A stretch of DNA of 6,724 nt from CAJQQY01 sp964352225 (GCA_964352225.1 CAYGRM010000367.1:1-6724), one strand, 5' to 3'. Counted from the first letter of the stretch, positions 1 through 6,639 are shown. The notes: generated by a model from the letters alone, not told the origin. Numbers and translations: made by a program.

Positions 1-807
1 ACCGATTGGCCCTTCCATTGTCAACCCCAAATCACTAGCCCCAACTGTTGCCGTAAATCCAATTCGATCATCTCGACCATCTTTTTGTTTGAAGTTAAAA
101 ACCGAACTCAAAGTATTTCCACGATTGGCAGGGAAGGCTCCACTATAAAAATCTACCTCCTGGATAAAGTCAACATTAATTAATCCCACCGGTCCTCCTG
201 AAGCTCCTTGAGTAGCAAAGTGATTGATATTTGGAACCTCTACATCATCCAAATAAAATCTATTTTCGTTAGGTGCACCTCCTCGAATGATCAGGTCATT
301 TCGGAAAGAAGCAGTTGAAGTTACACCTGGAAGGTTTTGTACTACTCGTGAGATATCTCGATTTCCCCCGGGGTTTCTTTTGATTTCAGTTATTCCAATA
401 TTTCTCAAGGAAACTGGACTTTCCTCCGTCTTTTTGAAAGGAGAAGCTTTCACCACTACTTCCTCAATAGTGAGTTGCGTGGATTCCATTTGTACCTCCA
501 AAGTGGTTGGACGAGAACTTTTGGCAGCCACCTCGTACAAGGTCTGATCTTTGTATCCCACATAAGAAAATCGAAGATTATAAACTCCTGGTTCGACTTC
601 AAGTTTAAAATTTCCCTCCTCATCAGTAGTCGTACCAATGTCAGTATCAAGTACTAATATGTTGGCAAAAAGAATAGGCTCATTATTCGTCGCATCGACT
701 AAACTTCCTTTGATAATTCCTTTTTGAGAAAATGCGGTTAACCAACTGCATAGTATAATGCAGGTAAATAAAATTTTATGCTTCATTTTTCCTTGTAATT
801 TTTTCAT
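1..807 (-). CDS. TonB-dependent receptor, N-terminal 269 residues (3' end outside window)
   Basis: This is an outer-membrane receptor of the TonB-dependent family, which imports large substrates using energy passed on by TonB. The reading frame is open from 807 to the window edge, so the beta-barrel is missing here. Residues 9-28 form a signal peptide (hydrophobic core about 11-25, likely cut near AFS|QKG). Residues 31-110 match a carboxypeptidase-regulatory-like beta-sandwich (GSLVDATNNEPILFANI, then GTTTDEEGNFKL and YVGYKD). A TonB-box-like IEEVVV sits at 114-119. The plug domain runs from about 150 to 245, with NLPGV at 158-162, RGGAPNENRFYLDDVEVP at 175-192 and YSGAFPANRGN at 221-231. A second in-frame ATG at 786 (residue 8) follows AAGGA and would give a shorter, more typical signal peptide (MKHKILF), so the start could be 786. 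There is no SusD partner in view; the substrate cannot be told. Family assignment is firm. Confidence 0.93.
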   Translation of the reverse strand, partial: MKKLQGKMKHKILFTCIILCSWLTAFSQKGIIKGSLVDATNNEPILFANILVLDTDIGTTTDEEGNFKLEVEPGVYNLRFSYVGYKDQTLYEVAAKSSRPTTLEVQMESTQLTIEEVVVKASPFKKTEESPVSLRNIGITEIKRNPGGNRDISRVVQNLPGVTSTASFRNDLIIRGGAPNENRFYLDDVEVPNINHFATQGASGGPVGLINVDFIQEVDFYSGAFPANRGNTLSSVFNFKQKDGRDDRIGFTATVGASDLGLTMEGPIG

Positions 808-830
808 TGTGTTTAACAGAAGGGAAGGGG

Positions 831-856
831 ATATGTTTAGGATTAGCTAAACATAT
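831..856. repeat. Perfect 10-bp inverted repeat before the TonB-dependent receptor
   Basis: ATATGTTTAG (831-840) is followed by a 6-base loop GATTAG and the exact reverse complement CTAAACATAT (847-856). The element ends 24 bp upstream of the receptor's first ATG. It is AT-rich and lacks a T-run, so it is not a standard terminator. It could be a two-fold symmetric operator or a hairpin in the 5' untranslated leader; the sequence alone does not decide. Confidence 0.6.
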
Positions 857-913
857 TCTCGTTATTAAAAGTGAGAGATTATATTAGAAACTGATGTTAG
901 GCATCCACATTTT

Positions 914-943
914 CTTCATTTTTTTATTAAGAAAAAAATGAAG
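914..943. repeat. Perfect 12-bp inverted repeat in the channel-receptor gap
   Basis: CTTCATTTTTTT (914-925) and AAAAAAATGAAG (932-943) are exact reverse complements around the 6-base spacer ATTAAG. The stem is mostly A:T, with CTTCAT/ATGAAG closing the base. It lies 158 bp beyond the channel stop in the direction of transcription. Neither strand has a T-run after the stem, so an intrinsic terminator is possible but atypical. A homopolymer-rich stem can also arise by chance in this AT-rich DNA. Confidence 0.5.
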
Positions 944-1100
944 GGAAGTGGGGACTAATAAATAAAAGTTGATTCTGCGTAACATGAGTTAGGAAAATAT
1001 GCTGAGATGATATGAATGTCGACTTAATAATTCGAGTATGAAATTAAAGGTAAAGAGGTCTTTTGACTGTTACTAAAGCACCTTGTAGATTATCATTCCT

Positions 1101-2108
1101 TCATTTAAAAAAATGTAATTTTAACTGTTTGATATGATCTTCTCCACCAAGTACCACAATGGTATCTTTCGGGCCAATAAGCGTTTCAGAATTAGGGCTA
1201 GGAATCAAACCTTTTAAATTATCTTTAACGCCAATAACAGTTCCTCCAGTTTTTTTATGTATTTGTAATTCTTTCAATGTCTTGTTTTGTAGAGTTGGTT
1301 TTAAATCTTCATAACGCAATTGCTCCAAGTGATAATGTTGCCCACTAAAACCAGTCATCAGATTTAAAAACTCAATCACAACTGGTTTAGTTACCATTTG
1401 AGCCATAAACATACCACCAAGGTGATCGGGTAAGATTACATTGTCAGCACCTGCTCGGTAGAGCTTTCTTTCGGATTCTTTTTTAGAAGCCCTAGCAATG
1501 ATTTTAATTGCAGGATTCATTTCACGAGCTGTCAAGGGGATAAATACATTGTCTGCATCCGAATAAGTGGTAATGATAATCACTTCTGCTCGATCTATGC
1601 CGACTGCTTTTAAGGTGCTATCCGAAGTGGCATTTCCAATCGAAACAGGAAATTCGGAATTTGATTTTATTTCATTAAAAACCTCTTGATCTTTTTCAAT
1701 AACTACAAATGGCTTACCACTACTATACAGTTCCTCGCAGGCTTCTTTGCCATTTCTGCCATAGCCACAAACGATAACATGGTTATTTAGTTTGTTAATT
1801 TTTAAATCTGTCATATAGTTTTTATAAATAGATTTGAGTTTCCCTTCAAAAATAAAACTGGTTAGTACGGAAACTGCATAAGCGAAAATACCTAAGTTTA
1901 TTAGTATGTATAAAGCTGTAAATAACCTACCCTTGTCCGACATTTCATGAACCTCTGCAAATCCTACTGTTGACAAAGTGATTACAGCCATATAAAAGGC
2001 ATCAAGGAGGCTGAAATCCTCAATTAAATAGAATCCAAATGTTCCAGCTACTAAACTGAAAAATAATAGAAACGAAGCTAGAAATAATTTACGTAATGAT
2101 TTATCCAT
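1101..2108 (-). CDS. Two-helix potassium channel with RCK (TrkA-N/TrkA-C) domain
   Basis: This is an inner-membrane ion channel subunit of the MthK/Kch-like class, expected to assemble as a tetramer gated by a cytoplasmic ligand-binding ring. The 335 residues read as TM1 (about 8-29), pore helix (32-45), filter T47-V48-G49-F50-A51 followed by E52, TM2 (63-87), RCK-N Rossmann domain (about 108-240), and RCK-C domain (about 256-335). The nucleotide-binding loop is GYGRNG (115-120), with acidic E138 at the end of the second strand, the usual ribose contact. The filter ends in alanine where the canonical TVGYG/TVGFG has glycine; the codon is clearly GCA. Ion selectivity is therefore inferred, not certain. 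The gene begins 75 bp after the ATPase gene with no terminator between, so it may be co-transcribed with the pump, though a functional link is not obvious. The start has no Shine-Dalgarno but directly precedes TM1 at normal length. Confidence 0.92.
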   Translation of the reverse strand: MDKSLRKLFLASFLLFFSLVAGTFGFYLIEDFSLLDAFYMAVITLSTVGFAEVHEMSDKGRLFTALYILINLGIFAYAVSVLTSFIFEGKLKSIYKNYMTDLKINKLNNHVIVCGYGRNGKEACEELYSSGKPFVVIEKDQEVFNEIKSNSEFPVSIGNATSDSTLKAVGIDRAEVIIITTYSDADNVFIPLTAREMNPAIKIIARASKKESERKLYRAGADNVILPDHLGGMFMAQMVTKPVVIEFLNLMTGFSGQHYHLEQLRYEDLKPTLQNKTLKELQIHKKTGGTVIGVKDNLKGLIPSPNSETLIGPKDTIVVLGGEDHIKQLKLHFFK

Positions 2109-2183
2109 TGATCTGAAATAAATTAATCGACATTAAATAAATTCAATGTGATGATGATGCAAGGATAATATATTATAAAAATT

Positions 2184-2855
2184 TTACAAAATAAATCCAT
2201 CCTCCATTTCAATAATTCGATCTGTTTTTTTTGCAAAATCATGGTCATGGGTGACTATCAACATTGACATATCAAATTCCGAGCTTAACTTTCTTAAGAC
2301 GTCAAAAACAATTTCTGAATTTTTACTGTCAAGATTACCGGTAGGTTCATCTCCCATGATGATTTTAGGATTATTGATTAGGGATCGAGCAATCGCTACT
2401 CTTTGTTTTTGCCCTCCTGAAATCCTGTAGGCCTTTTTATTCGCTTGATCTGCAATTCCAAGGATTTCTAACTTTTCCATTGCGTTTTTTTTAATCTGAT
2501 CAGTATTATCTTTTCCTAATTTTAGAGCAGGAAGCATTACATTTTTTAGCACCGTAAACTCTGGAAGTAAATAATGAAACTGGAAAATGAATCCTATTTT
2601 TTCATTTCGAATACGCGCCAAATCATCCTTATTTTGGTTTGACATATTCTGTCCATCAATGATTAGTTCTCCTTCATAATCTGTATCCATAGTAGAAAGT
2701 ATATAGAGTAGGGTTGATTTTCCACAACCCGATTTACCCATGATGGAAACAAATTCTTTTTTATTTAACTGAATAGAAATGTTTTTTAAAACATGAAACT
2801 TGACAGGTTCTAAAAAGTATTTGTTGATATTTTTTGTTTCTAAAATTGGATTCAT
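2184..2855 (-). CDS. ABC transporter ATPase, LolD/MacB-like
   Basis: This is the cytoplasmic ATP-hydrolysing subunit that drives the FtsX-type permease encoded just upstream (2924-4186). All nucleotide-binding motifs are present in 223 residues, the normal length of the LolD/FtsE/MacB-NBD group: Walker A GKSGCGKST (40-48), Q-loop Q92, signature ISGGQKQR (145-152), Walker B IIMGDE (165-170), D-loop NLDS (174-177) and switch histidine H203. The signature has Ile in place of the usual Leu, a conservative change. The stretch FQFHYLLPEFT (91-101) is typical of LolD-like proteins. The lipoprotein-type fusion protein in the same cluster points to an efflux or secretion pump rather than the Lol lipoprotein-sorting system, so I give no symbol. 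The gene starts 68 bp after the permease stop, with no hairpin between, which is consistent with one transcript. Confidence 0.94.
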   Translation of the reverse strand: MNPILETKNINKYFLEPVKFHVLKNISIQLNKKEFVSIMGKSGCGKSTLLYILSTMDTDYEGELIIDGQNMSNQNKDDLARIRNEKIGFIFQFHYLLPEFTVLKNVMLPALKLGKDNTDQIKKNAMEKLEILGIADQANKKAYRISGGQKQRVAIARSLINNPKIIMGDEPTGNLDSKNSEIVFDVLRKLSSEFDMSMLIVTHDHDFAKKTDRIIEMEDGFIL

Positions 2856-2923
2856 ATTCTTTAATGATAGCAGGCTTTCTAAATAAATTTTTGCAAACTC
2901 TTTCGTAATCTTTTACAATTAGT

Positions 2924-4186
2924 TTACTGACTTCTAATAATTTCTACAGGATCAATTTCTTGAGCTTTTCTAGCTGGAAGATAGCCGGCTAAGAAAGTTG
3001 AAATTAAGGCAAAAGCAATTCCGGTGAAGTAAAAGAAAGGATCATAATTTATGGGGTATGTTTTTATGGTAGGTAAAGCTTCGGTTTCAAAGGGTACGGC
3101 ATCAATCATTAATGAAACACCATAGCCAAGACCTATTCCTAAAATTCCTCCTAAAATTCCAATTACTAAAGCTTGAATAATAAAAATATACATTACATCT
3201 CTTCCTGTAAATCCAGTTGCCTTTAGAATAGCGATGTCGTTCATTTTTTCGTAGATGAACATATTGAGGATGTTATAAATTCCAAAACCTGCAACAATCA
3301 ATAGGGTAATGGAAACAGCATAGGAAATTAATGTCCTGATATCAGAACCAGTATCAAATTGGGCGTTAGCTGTTTTGATATCCAAGGCTTCCACATCGTA
3401 AAGGTTTTTGATCAAATTTGAAATGGGTATTGCATCCTCTATATCATTTAATTTTACATGAATTCTGCTAATGTAATTTCCGCCAGCGCCAAGAATCTGC
3501 TGCGCCATTTTTAAGTTGACATAACTCTGTATATCATCTACTTCTGCCAATCCGCTTTGATAAATTCCTCCAATGGAAAGTGAAAAGTTAGCTCCATTGG
3601 TATTGACAATTCGAATTTTATCTCCAACAGAAAGTGATAGTTTTTTAGCAACCCCTGCTCCTAATAAAATACTATTTTTCTTTTTGATCAGGCTGTTTAC
3701 ATCACCCGCAACGATATAATCTTTAAAATTAAATAGCCTGACTTCTTCCTTAACCTCAATACCACTTATCACCCCATTCAAATTATTGGAACCCGCTAAA
3801 TAAAAAACTTTACAAGTTGTTTGTGGAGTAGCTCCTTTTACTTGATCATTTTTTTTGAGCTCAGATAAAATAGGTATCGCATTATGGATTCTTTCTAAGC
3901 GACTTTTGGGTTTTATGGAGTGAATATAATTGAGGCTACTTAATGCTTCGAAGTACTTATCGGAGGGTTGGGTTTCAGAAGGAGCAGTTTTGTTATAGAT
4001 TTGCACATGAGGTGTTCTATTCAAAACTAGACCGTCCAAAAGTTGATTGAGGCCAGTCATAAAACTCATCATAATAATAAACATCCCAATCCCAAATGTA
4101 ACTCCCAGCGCAGCAACTGCAGTTTGTTTCTTTTTAGCGAGTAAATGAGTTTTAGAAATATCTAAAATGATTAAAAGATTCTTCAT
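2924..4186 (-). CDS. ABC transporter permease, FtsX/MacB-LolC/E type
   Basis: This is the inner-membrane permease of the pump. Its 420 residues show the MacB/LolE plan: a short cytoplasmic N-terminus, TM1 (about 23-45), a large periplasmic domain (about 46-285, MacB_PCD-like), then three helices (about 286-310, 332-357, 384-402) forming the FtsX domain. Between TM2 and TM3, EKMNDIAILKATGFTGRD (313-330) is the cytoplasmic loop that contacts the ATPase in this family, and the C-terminus carries the usual PARKAQEIDPVEIIR (404-418). Members of this fold generally act as mechanotransmitters that move substrate from the periplasm outward rather than across the inner membrane. The ATG shares its A with the TAA stop of the fusion-protein gene (TAATG), implying translational coupling and a fixed stoichiometry. 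The substrate is unknown. Confidence 0.93.
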   Translation of the reverse strand: MKNLLIILDISKTHLLAKKKQTAVAALGVTFGIGMFIIMMSFMTGLNQLLDGLVLNRTPHVQIYNKTAPSETQPSDKYFEALSSLNYIHSIKPKSRLERIHNAIPILSELKKNDQVKGATPQTTCKVFYLAGSNNLNGVISGIEVKEEVRLFNFKDYIVAGDVNSLIKKKNSILLGAGVAKKLSLSVGDKIRIVNTNGANFSLSIGGIYQSGLAEVDDIQSYVNLKMAQQILGAGGNYISRIHVKLNDIEDAIPISNLIKNLYDVEALDIKTANAQFDTGSDIRTLISYAVSITLLIVAGFGIYNILNMFIYEKMNDIAILKATGFTGRDVMYIFIIQALVIGILGGILGIGLGYGVSLMIDAVPFETEALPTIKTYPINYDPFFYFTGIAFALISTFLAGYLPARKAQEIDPVEIIRSQ

Positions 4187-5280
4187 TATTCACTTGGTTT
4201 TAAGATGGTGGTAGTCGTGTCAATACCTGATAAGATTTCTACAAACTCTAAATTTTTCAAACCTACTTGTACCTTTTTTTCTCCATCTTCAGTCAGAACT
4301 TTATCGTTGGGTAATAGATAATCAGAGGGGATTACTAGTGTGTTGTTCCTTCGAGAAACGATGATATTTGCCTCTCCGGCCAGGCCATTATATAATTTTG
4401 GAGGGAGCTCTAAAAAACTACTTTCTACTCTAAATGTTTGAGTAATATCATCTTTTTTAGGAAAAATTTTTGAGACAGTAGCAACGAAAACTTGATCAAC
4501 ATAGGCATCCAAAATAATCAAAACAGAATCACCTATTTCAATTTTAGTAATATCAACTTCATCTATATCCATTTCAAGTTTGAATTGATCCGAACTACCT
4601 AATTCTGCAAATCGTTCTTGGCTACTAATAAAATCGCCTACTTCTTTATTAATTAAATATACTTTTCCCTCAATCTCTGAGCGAATAGTGAAATCTGCTA
4701 ATTGACTTTTTTCTGTATTGGTTTTACTTAGGGCTTTTTTATAATTATTTTCTAAATTAGTTTTAGTTTGAGCCAATTTTTGCACTAAAATATCAAGTTG
4801 TTTTTGACTAGTATTAAACTTTAATTTAGATTGGTCATAGTCAGTTTTTCTTCCGATATTTTGAGCCCAAAGTCTTTCCTGTCTTTTAAAATTGATGGAG
4901 TCTAAAGCAAGTTGCTCTTTTACATTTTTTATTTCTAGTTCGATATTGTTCAACAAATTATTATTGCCTAAGTAATTTGATTTAGCTTCTTGAAGATTTA
5001 TTTGAGCATTGGTTAATTGACTTGTCACCTCAGCGGTAGGTGAAATTTGGAAAAGGATTTTTCCTTTTTCTACCAAATCTCCTTCTTGGACATTTATCTT
5101 TTTGATAATACCTGAGCGAATGGGTTGAGGATAATAAGAAATTTCAGGTCTTACTTTTATAGAAGCATAGACTGATTCGGTGATGTTGCTAGTTTTAGGT
5201 TTTATTCTGGGAGCATTTTGATTCTTTTGACAAGAATAAACGACTAGAGCAATAATAATTAAGGTGAAATATTTATTCAT
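4186..5280 (-). CDS. Lipoprotein membrane-fusion protein (HlyD/MacA-like) of the ABC pump
   Basis: This is the periplasmic adaptor that joins the ABC permease to an outer-membrane exit duct. The 364 residues begin with a lipoprotein signal peptide: charged MNK, hydrophobic FTLIIIALVV, lipobox VYSC with lipidated C17. The residues after Cys (QKNQN) lack the acidic run that marks surface export in Bacteroidota, so periplasmic facing is likely. Then come the first half of a biotinyl-lipoyl-like domain (GIIKKINVQEGDLVEKGK, about 56-73), a long alpha-helical hairpin rich in coiled-coil spacing (about 85-193), the second lipoyl half (about 197-228), a beta-barrel (about 229-310) and a membrane-proximal domain (about 311-360). 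It is the first gene of the pump cassette and overlaps the permease by one base. No TolC-like outer-membrane gene is in the window. An alternative role as an RND adaptor is ruled out by the neighbours. Confidence 0.92.
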   Translation of the reverse strand: MNKYFTLIIIALVVYSCQKNQNAPRIKPKTSNITESVYASIKVRPEISYYPQPIRSGIIKKINVQEGDLVEKGKILFQISPTAEVTSQLTNAQINLQEAKSNYLGNNNLLNNIELEIKNVKEQLALDSINFKRQERLWAQNIGRKTDYDQSKLKFNTSQKQLDILVQKLAQTKTNLENNYKKALSKTNTEKSQLADFTIRSEIEGKVYLINKEVGDFISSQERFAELGSSDQFKLEMDIDEVDITKIEIGDSVLIILDAYVDQVFVATVSKIFPKKDDITQTFRVESSFLELPPKLYNGLAGEANIIVSRRNNTLVIPSDYLLPNDKVLTEDGEKKVQVGLKNLEFVEILSGIDTTTTILKPSE

Positions 5281-5292
5281 TTTTAGGTTCTC

Positions 5293-5300
5293 TAAAGCTA
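5293..5300 (-). promoter_or_regulatory. Weak -7-like element before the pump cassette
   Basis: On the minus strand this reads TAGCTTTA, seven of eight positions of the Bacteroidota -7 consensus TAnnTTTG. It lies between the terminator of the CBS gene and the fusion-protein ATG at 5280. No well-placed TTG -33 element is visible, because the preceding bases belong to the terminator hairpin and its T-run, and the resulting leader would be very short. Treat it as a candidate only. Confidence 0.2.
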
Positions 5301-5303
5301 ATC

Positions 5304-5335
5304 AAAAAAAAAATGCGGATAAAAACTTATCCGCA
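5304..5335 (-). terminator. Rho-independent terminator after the CBS gene
   Basis: On the minus strand TGCGGATAA and TTATCCGCA form a perfect 9-bp stem (arms 5335-5327 and 5322-5314) around the 4-base loop GTTT, followed at once by ten T (5313-5304). It lies 52 bp past the CBS stop codon. This is a standard intrinsic terminator, oriented to stop transcription coming from the CBS gene and, if co-transcribed, the DoxX-like gene. It separates that unit from the pump cassette. Confidence 0.93.
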
Positions 5336-5386
5336 ATCTTAGATTTTCAAAATATCAATTATTGAAGCATGAGCTTTTAAGTTTTG

Positions 5387-5824
5387 TTAAACTGCAGTTT
5401 GAGTTTTATTTGGGTGTAAAAGTTTAAAAAGAATGTCATGTGTAGTAAGAATACCAACAAGCTCTTCCCCTTTTAATACAGGAAGTGCATGGAAAATATT
5501 TTCTGTCAAAATTTCCAATGCTGACTCCAAAGAATCATCTGGAGAAATAGAAACAACTCGACTAGTCATCGCCTCACTTATGGAATAATTTTTTAACCGA
5601 ATCTCATTGAGGTAAGGTTCATTACTATCTTTATCAATGGGGCGAATAAAATATAAATAGTCGGTTTTACTTAGAATACCAACAAGTTTATCATCCTCCA
5701 TAACAGGAAGGTGATGAATTTTTTTTTCGCTAAATAAATCCTTAGCAACTTGTAGTTTATCGGAGGAAGAAACTGTGATTAAATCAGAGGTCATGATCGT
5801 TGAAACTGGAGCTTTTAAATTCAT
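5387..5824 (-). CDS. Stand-alone tandem CBS-domain protein
   Basis: This soluble 145-residue protein consists of little but a Bateman pair: CBS1 about 5-58 (VSTIMTSDLITVSS, HHLPV at 37-41, GILSKTD at 49-55) and CBS2 about 82-137 (SEAMTSRVVSISPDDS, HALPV at 112-116, GILTTHD at 124-130). The S/T-x-x-D motifs (S52-D55, T127-D130) are the usual ribose contacts for adenosine nucleotides, so it probably binds AMP, ATP or a related ligand. No catalytic or transport domain is attached. Such proteins act as energy or nucleotide sensors, often through protein partners; the partner here is unknown. The start lies behind a run of A and T with no Shine-Dalgarno. Two CRP-like boxes sit 60-100 bp upstream, suggesting regulated expression, and a strong terminator follows. 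Confidence 0.93.
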   Translation of the reverse strand: MNLKAPVSTIMTSDLITVSSSDKLQVAKDLFSEKKIHHLPVMEDDKLVGILSKTDYLYFIRPIDKDSNEPYLNEIRLKNYSISEAMTSRVVSISPDDSLESALEILTENIFHALPVLKGEELVGILTTHDILFKLLHPNKTQTAV

Positions 5825-5883
5825 TTTTTATTTTTTTTATGTTTTTAAATTTGAGATAAATTTCGGAAATCAGTTTTCCTTAA

Positions 5884-5923
5884 TTGGTGATGTGCGTCAT
5901 TTTTATTTGGTGATGTTTGTCAC
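5884..5923. promoter_or_regulatory. Tandem CRP/FNR-like operator candidates upstream of the CBS gene
   Basis: Two near-identical 16-bp units, TTGGTGATGTGCGTCA (5884-5899) and TTGGTGATGTTTGTCA (5907-5922), match at 14 of 16 positions and start 23 bp apart. Each is also close to two-fold symmetric. On the minus strand the distal box reads GTGAC-AAAC-ATCAC, which has the GTGA-N6-TCAC core of CRP-type sites and the 5-4-5 spacing of FNR-type sites. The proximal box reads ATGAC-GCAC-ATCAC, one outer base off. The distal box overlaps the TAG stop of the DoxX-like gene. Binding by a CRP/FNR-family regulator is inferred from symmetry and repetition. Confidence 0.5.
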
Positions 5924-6639
5924 TAGTTTTCATTAGCTTTAAAATATTCATCCATACATTGATGGAGTGGTTGTCCCTTCTCATGAATACAATTACAATA
6001 ATCGAAACAAGGTTCTGGATTGTTTTTATTTTCACATTGCTTTCTACATTCTTGCATAGTGTTGCGAGGAAGAATATCATAAGCTGTGGTAAGTGTAAAT
6101 ACAATTAGAAAGATGGTGGTCACTACTCCTACAAAAAACTTAATTGGAAATTTATTGCTAAGATTTTTTTTCATAGGTAGGACAAGGTTAGCCTTTGAAT
6201 GATTGAATGGGAATATAAATTTCAATTTATGATAATCCCAGCAAAGTAAATATAAACAGGCCATAACCATCAAAGGTGATGATATTAATGACCCATCAAA
6301 TCGCACAGAAAGCGATAAAATACAAATATTTAAAATAATTGGGAAATAGATTAAAGCTCCAAGAAGGGTAGTTTTTGGGATTAATAAAAGTATTGCTGCG
6401 GTCACTTGCATGATACCGATAAACGTATAATAATAGCCAGTATAAAATAGTGCTTCTAAGTAATGACCCATCGGATGATTAACTGAAAGAACGGTGAATC
6501 TTTCTCCTAAAATCTTTTGCATGCCTGGAAAAAAAAATCCAATAAACAAAATGATTCGAATAAAAATGGAGAAGTATCGAAGCCATTTATTGTGTCTCGC
6601 TTCGTAGTGAAGTTGATCTATTTTATTAGAAATACCCAT
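5923..6639 (-). CDS. DoxX-like membrane protein with cysteine-rich C-terminal tail
   Basis: This 238-residue inner-membrane protein resembles the DoxX/MauE group, a loosely defined four-helix family with members linked to thiol and respiratory chemistry; no reaction can be assigned here. Helices lie at about 22-41, 66-87, 91-111 and 119-136, the first with the family-like FFFPGMQKILG (35-45). A basic loop (138-167) leads to a fifth helix (about 168-187). By the positive-inside rule the N-terminus and the 138-167 loop are cytoplasmic, which puts the tail (188-238) in the periplasm. That tail has six cysteines at 198, 202, 211, 215, 217 and 228, with the pattern CX3C-X8-CX3C-X-C-X10-C. This suggests disulfides, metal binding or a redox site, but that is inference. 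The family label is moderately sure; the role is unknown. The stop codon overlaps the distal CRP-like box. Confidence 0.82.
   Translation of the reverse strand: MGISNKIDQLHYEARHNKWLRYFSIFIRIILFIGFFFPGMQKILGERFTVLSVNHPMGHYLEALFYTGYYYTFIGIMQVTAAILLLIPKTTLLGALIYFPIILNICILSLSVRFDGSLISSPLMVMACLYLLCWDYHKLKFIFPFNHSKANLVLPMKKNLSNKFPIKFFVGVVTTIFLIVFTLTTAYDILPRNTMQECRKQCENKNNPEPCFDYCNCIHEKGQPLHQCMDEYFKANEN

Larger units (their letters stand above)
808..1100. other. Intergenic region, 293 bp, no gene seen
   Basis: This stretch separates the potassium channel stop from the receptor start. I find no credible ORF or RNA gene. It holds two perfect inverted repeats, listed separately. It must carry the receptor's promoter unless the receptor is read from the channel gene. 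I found no good match to the Bacteroidota -7 element (TAnnTTTG) with a spaced TTG; the nearest is a weak TACCTTTA on the minus strand at 1045-1052. No hairpin followed by a T-run is visible after the channel gene. Confidence 0.6.

Noticed and set aside
287..657. Overlapping open frames on both strands inside the receptor region (287-547 plus, 475-657 plus, 456-650 minus)
   Set aside because: They lie within the intact TonB-dependent receptor frame, show no recognisable domain and no start context, and are out-of-frame shadows.
1102..1115. Small hairpin CATTT-AAAA-AAATG at the end of the channel gene
   Set aside because: It has only five mostly A:T pairs, overlaps the stop codon, and has no T-run after it, so it is too weak to call a terminator.
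2165..2176. 12-bp palindrome ATAATATATTAT between the ATPase and channel genes
   Set aside because: It is composed only of A and T in AT-rich intergenic DNA, where such palindromes are expected by chance. No promoter element is properly spaced around it.
2184..2855. ATPase as lolD with the permease as lolC or lolE
   Set aside because: The ATPase motifs are Lol-like, but there is a single permease with a lipoprotein fusion protein overlapping it, which fits a MacAB/DevBCA-type pump better. No symbol was assigned.
5880..6108. Short open frames at 5880-6104 minus and 5917-6108 plus
   Set aside because: They overlap the cysteine-rich end of the DoxX-like gene in other frames. The gene itself has coherent membrane and cysteine patterning, and the shadows do not.
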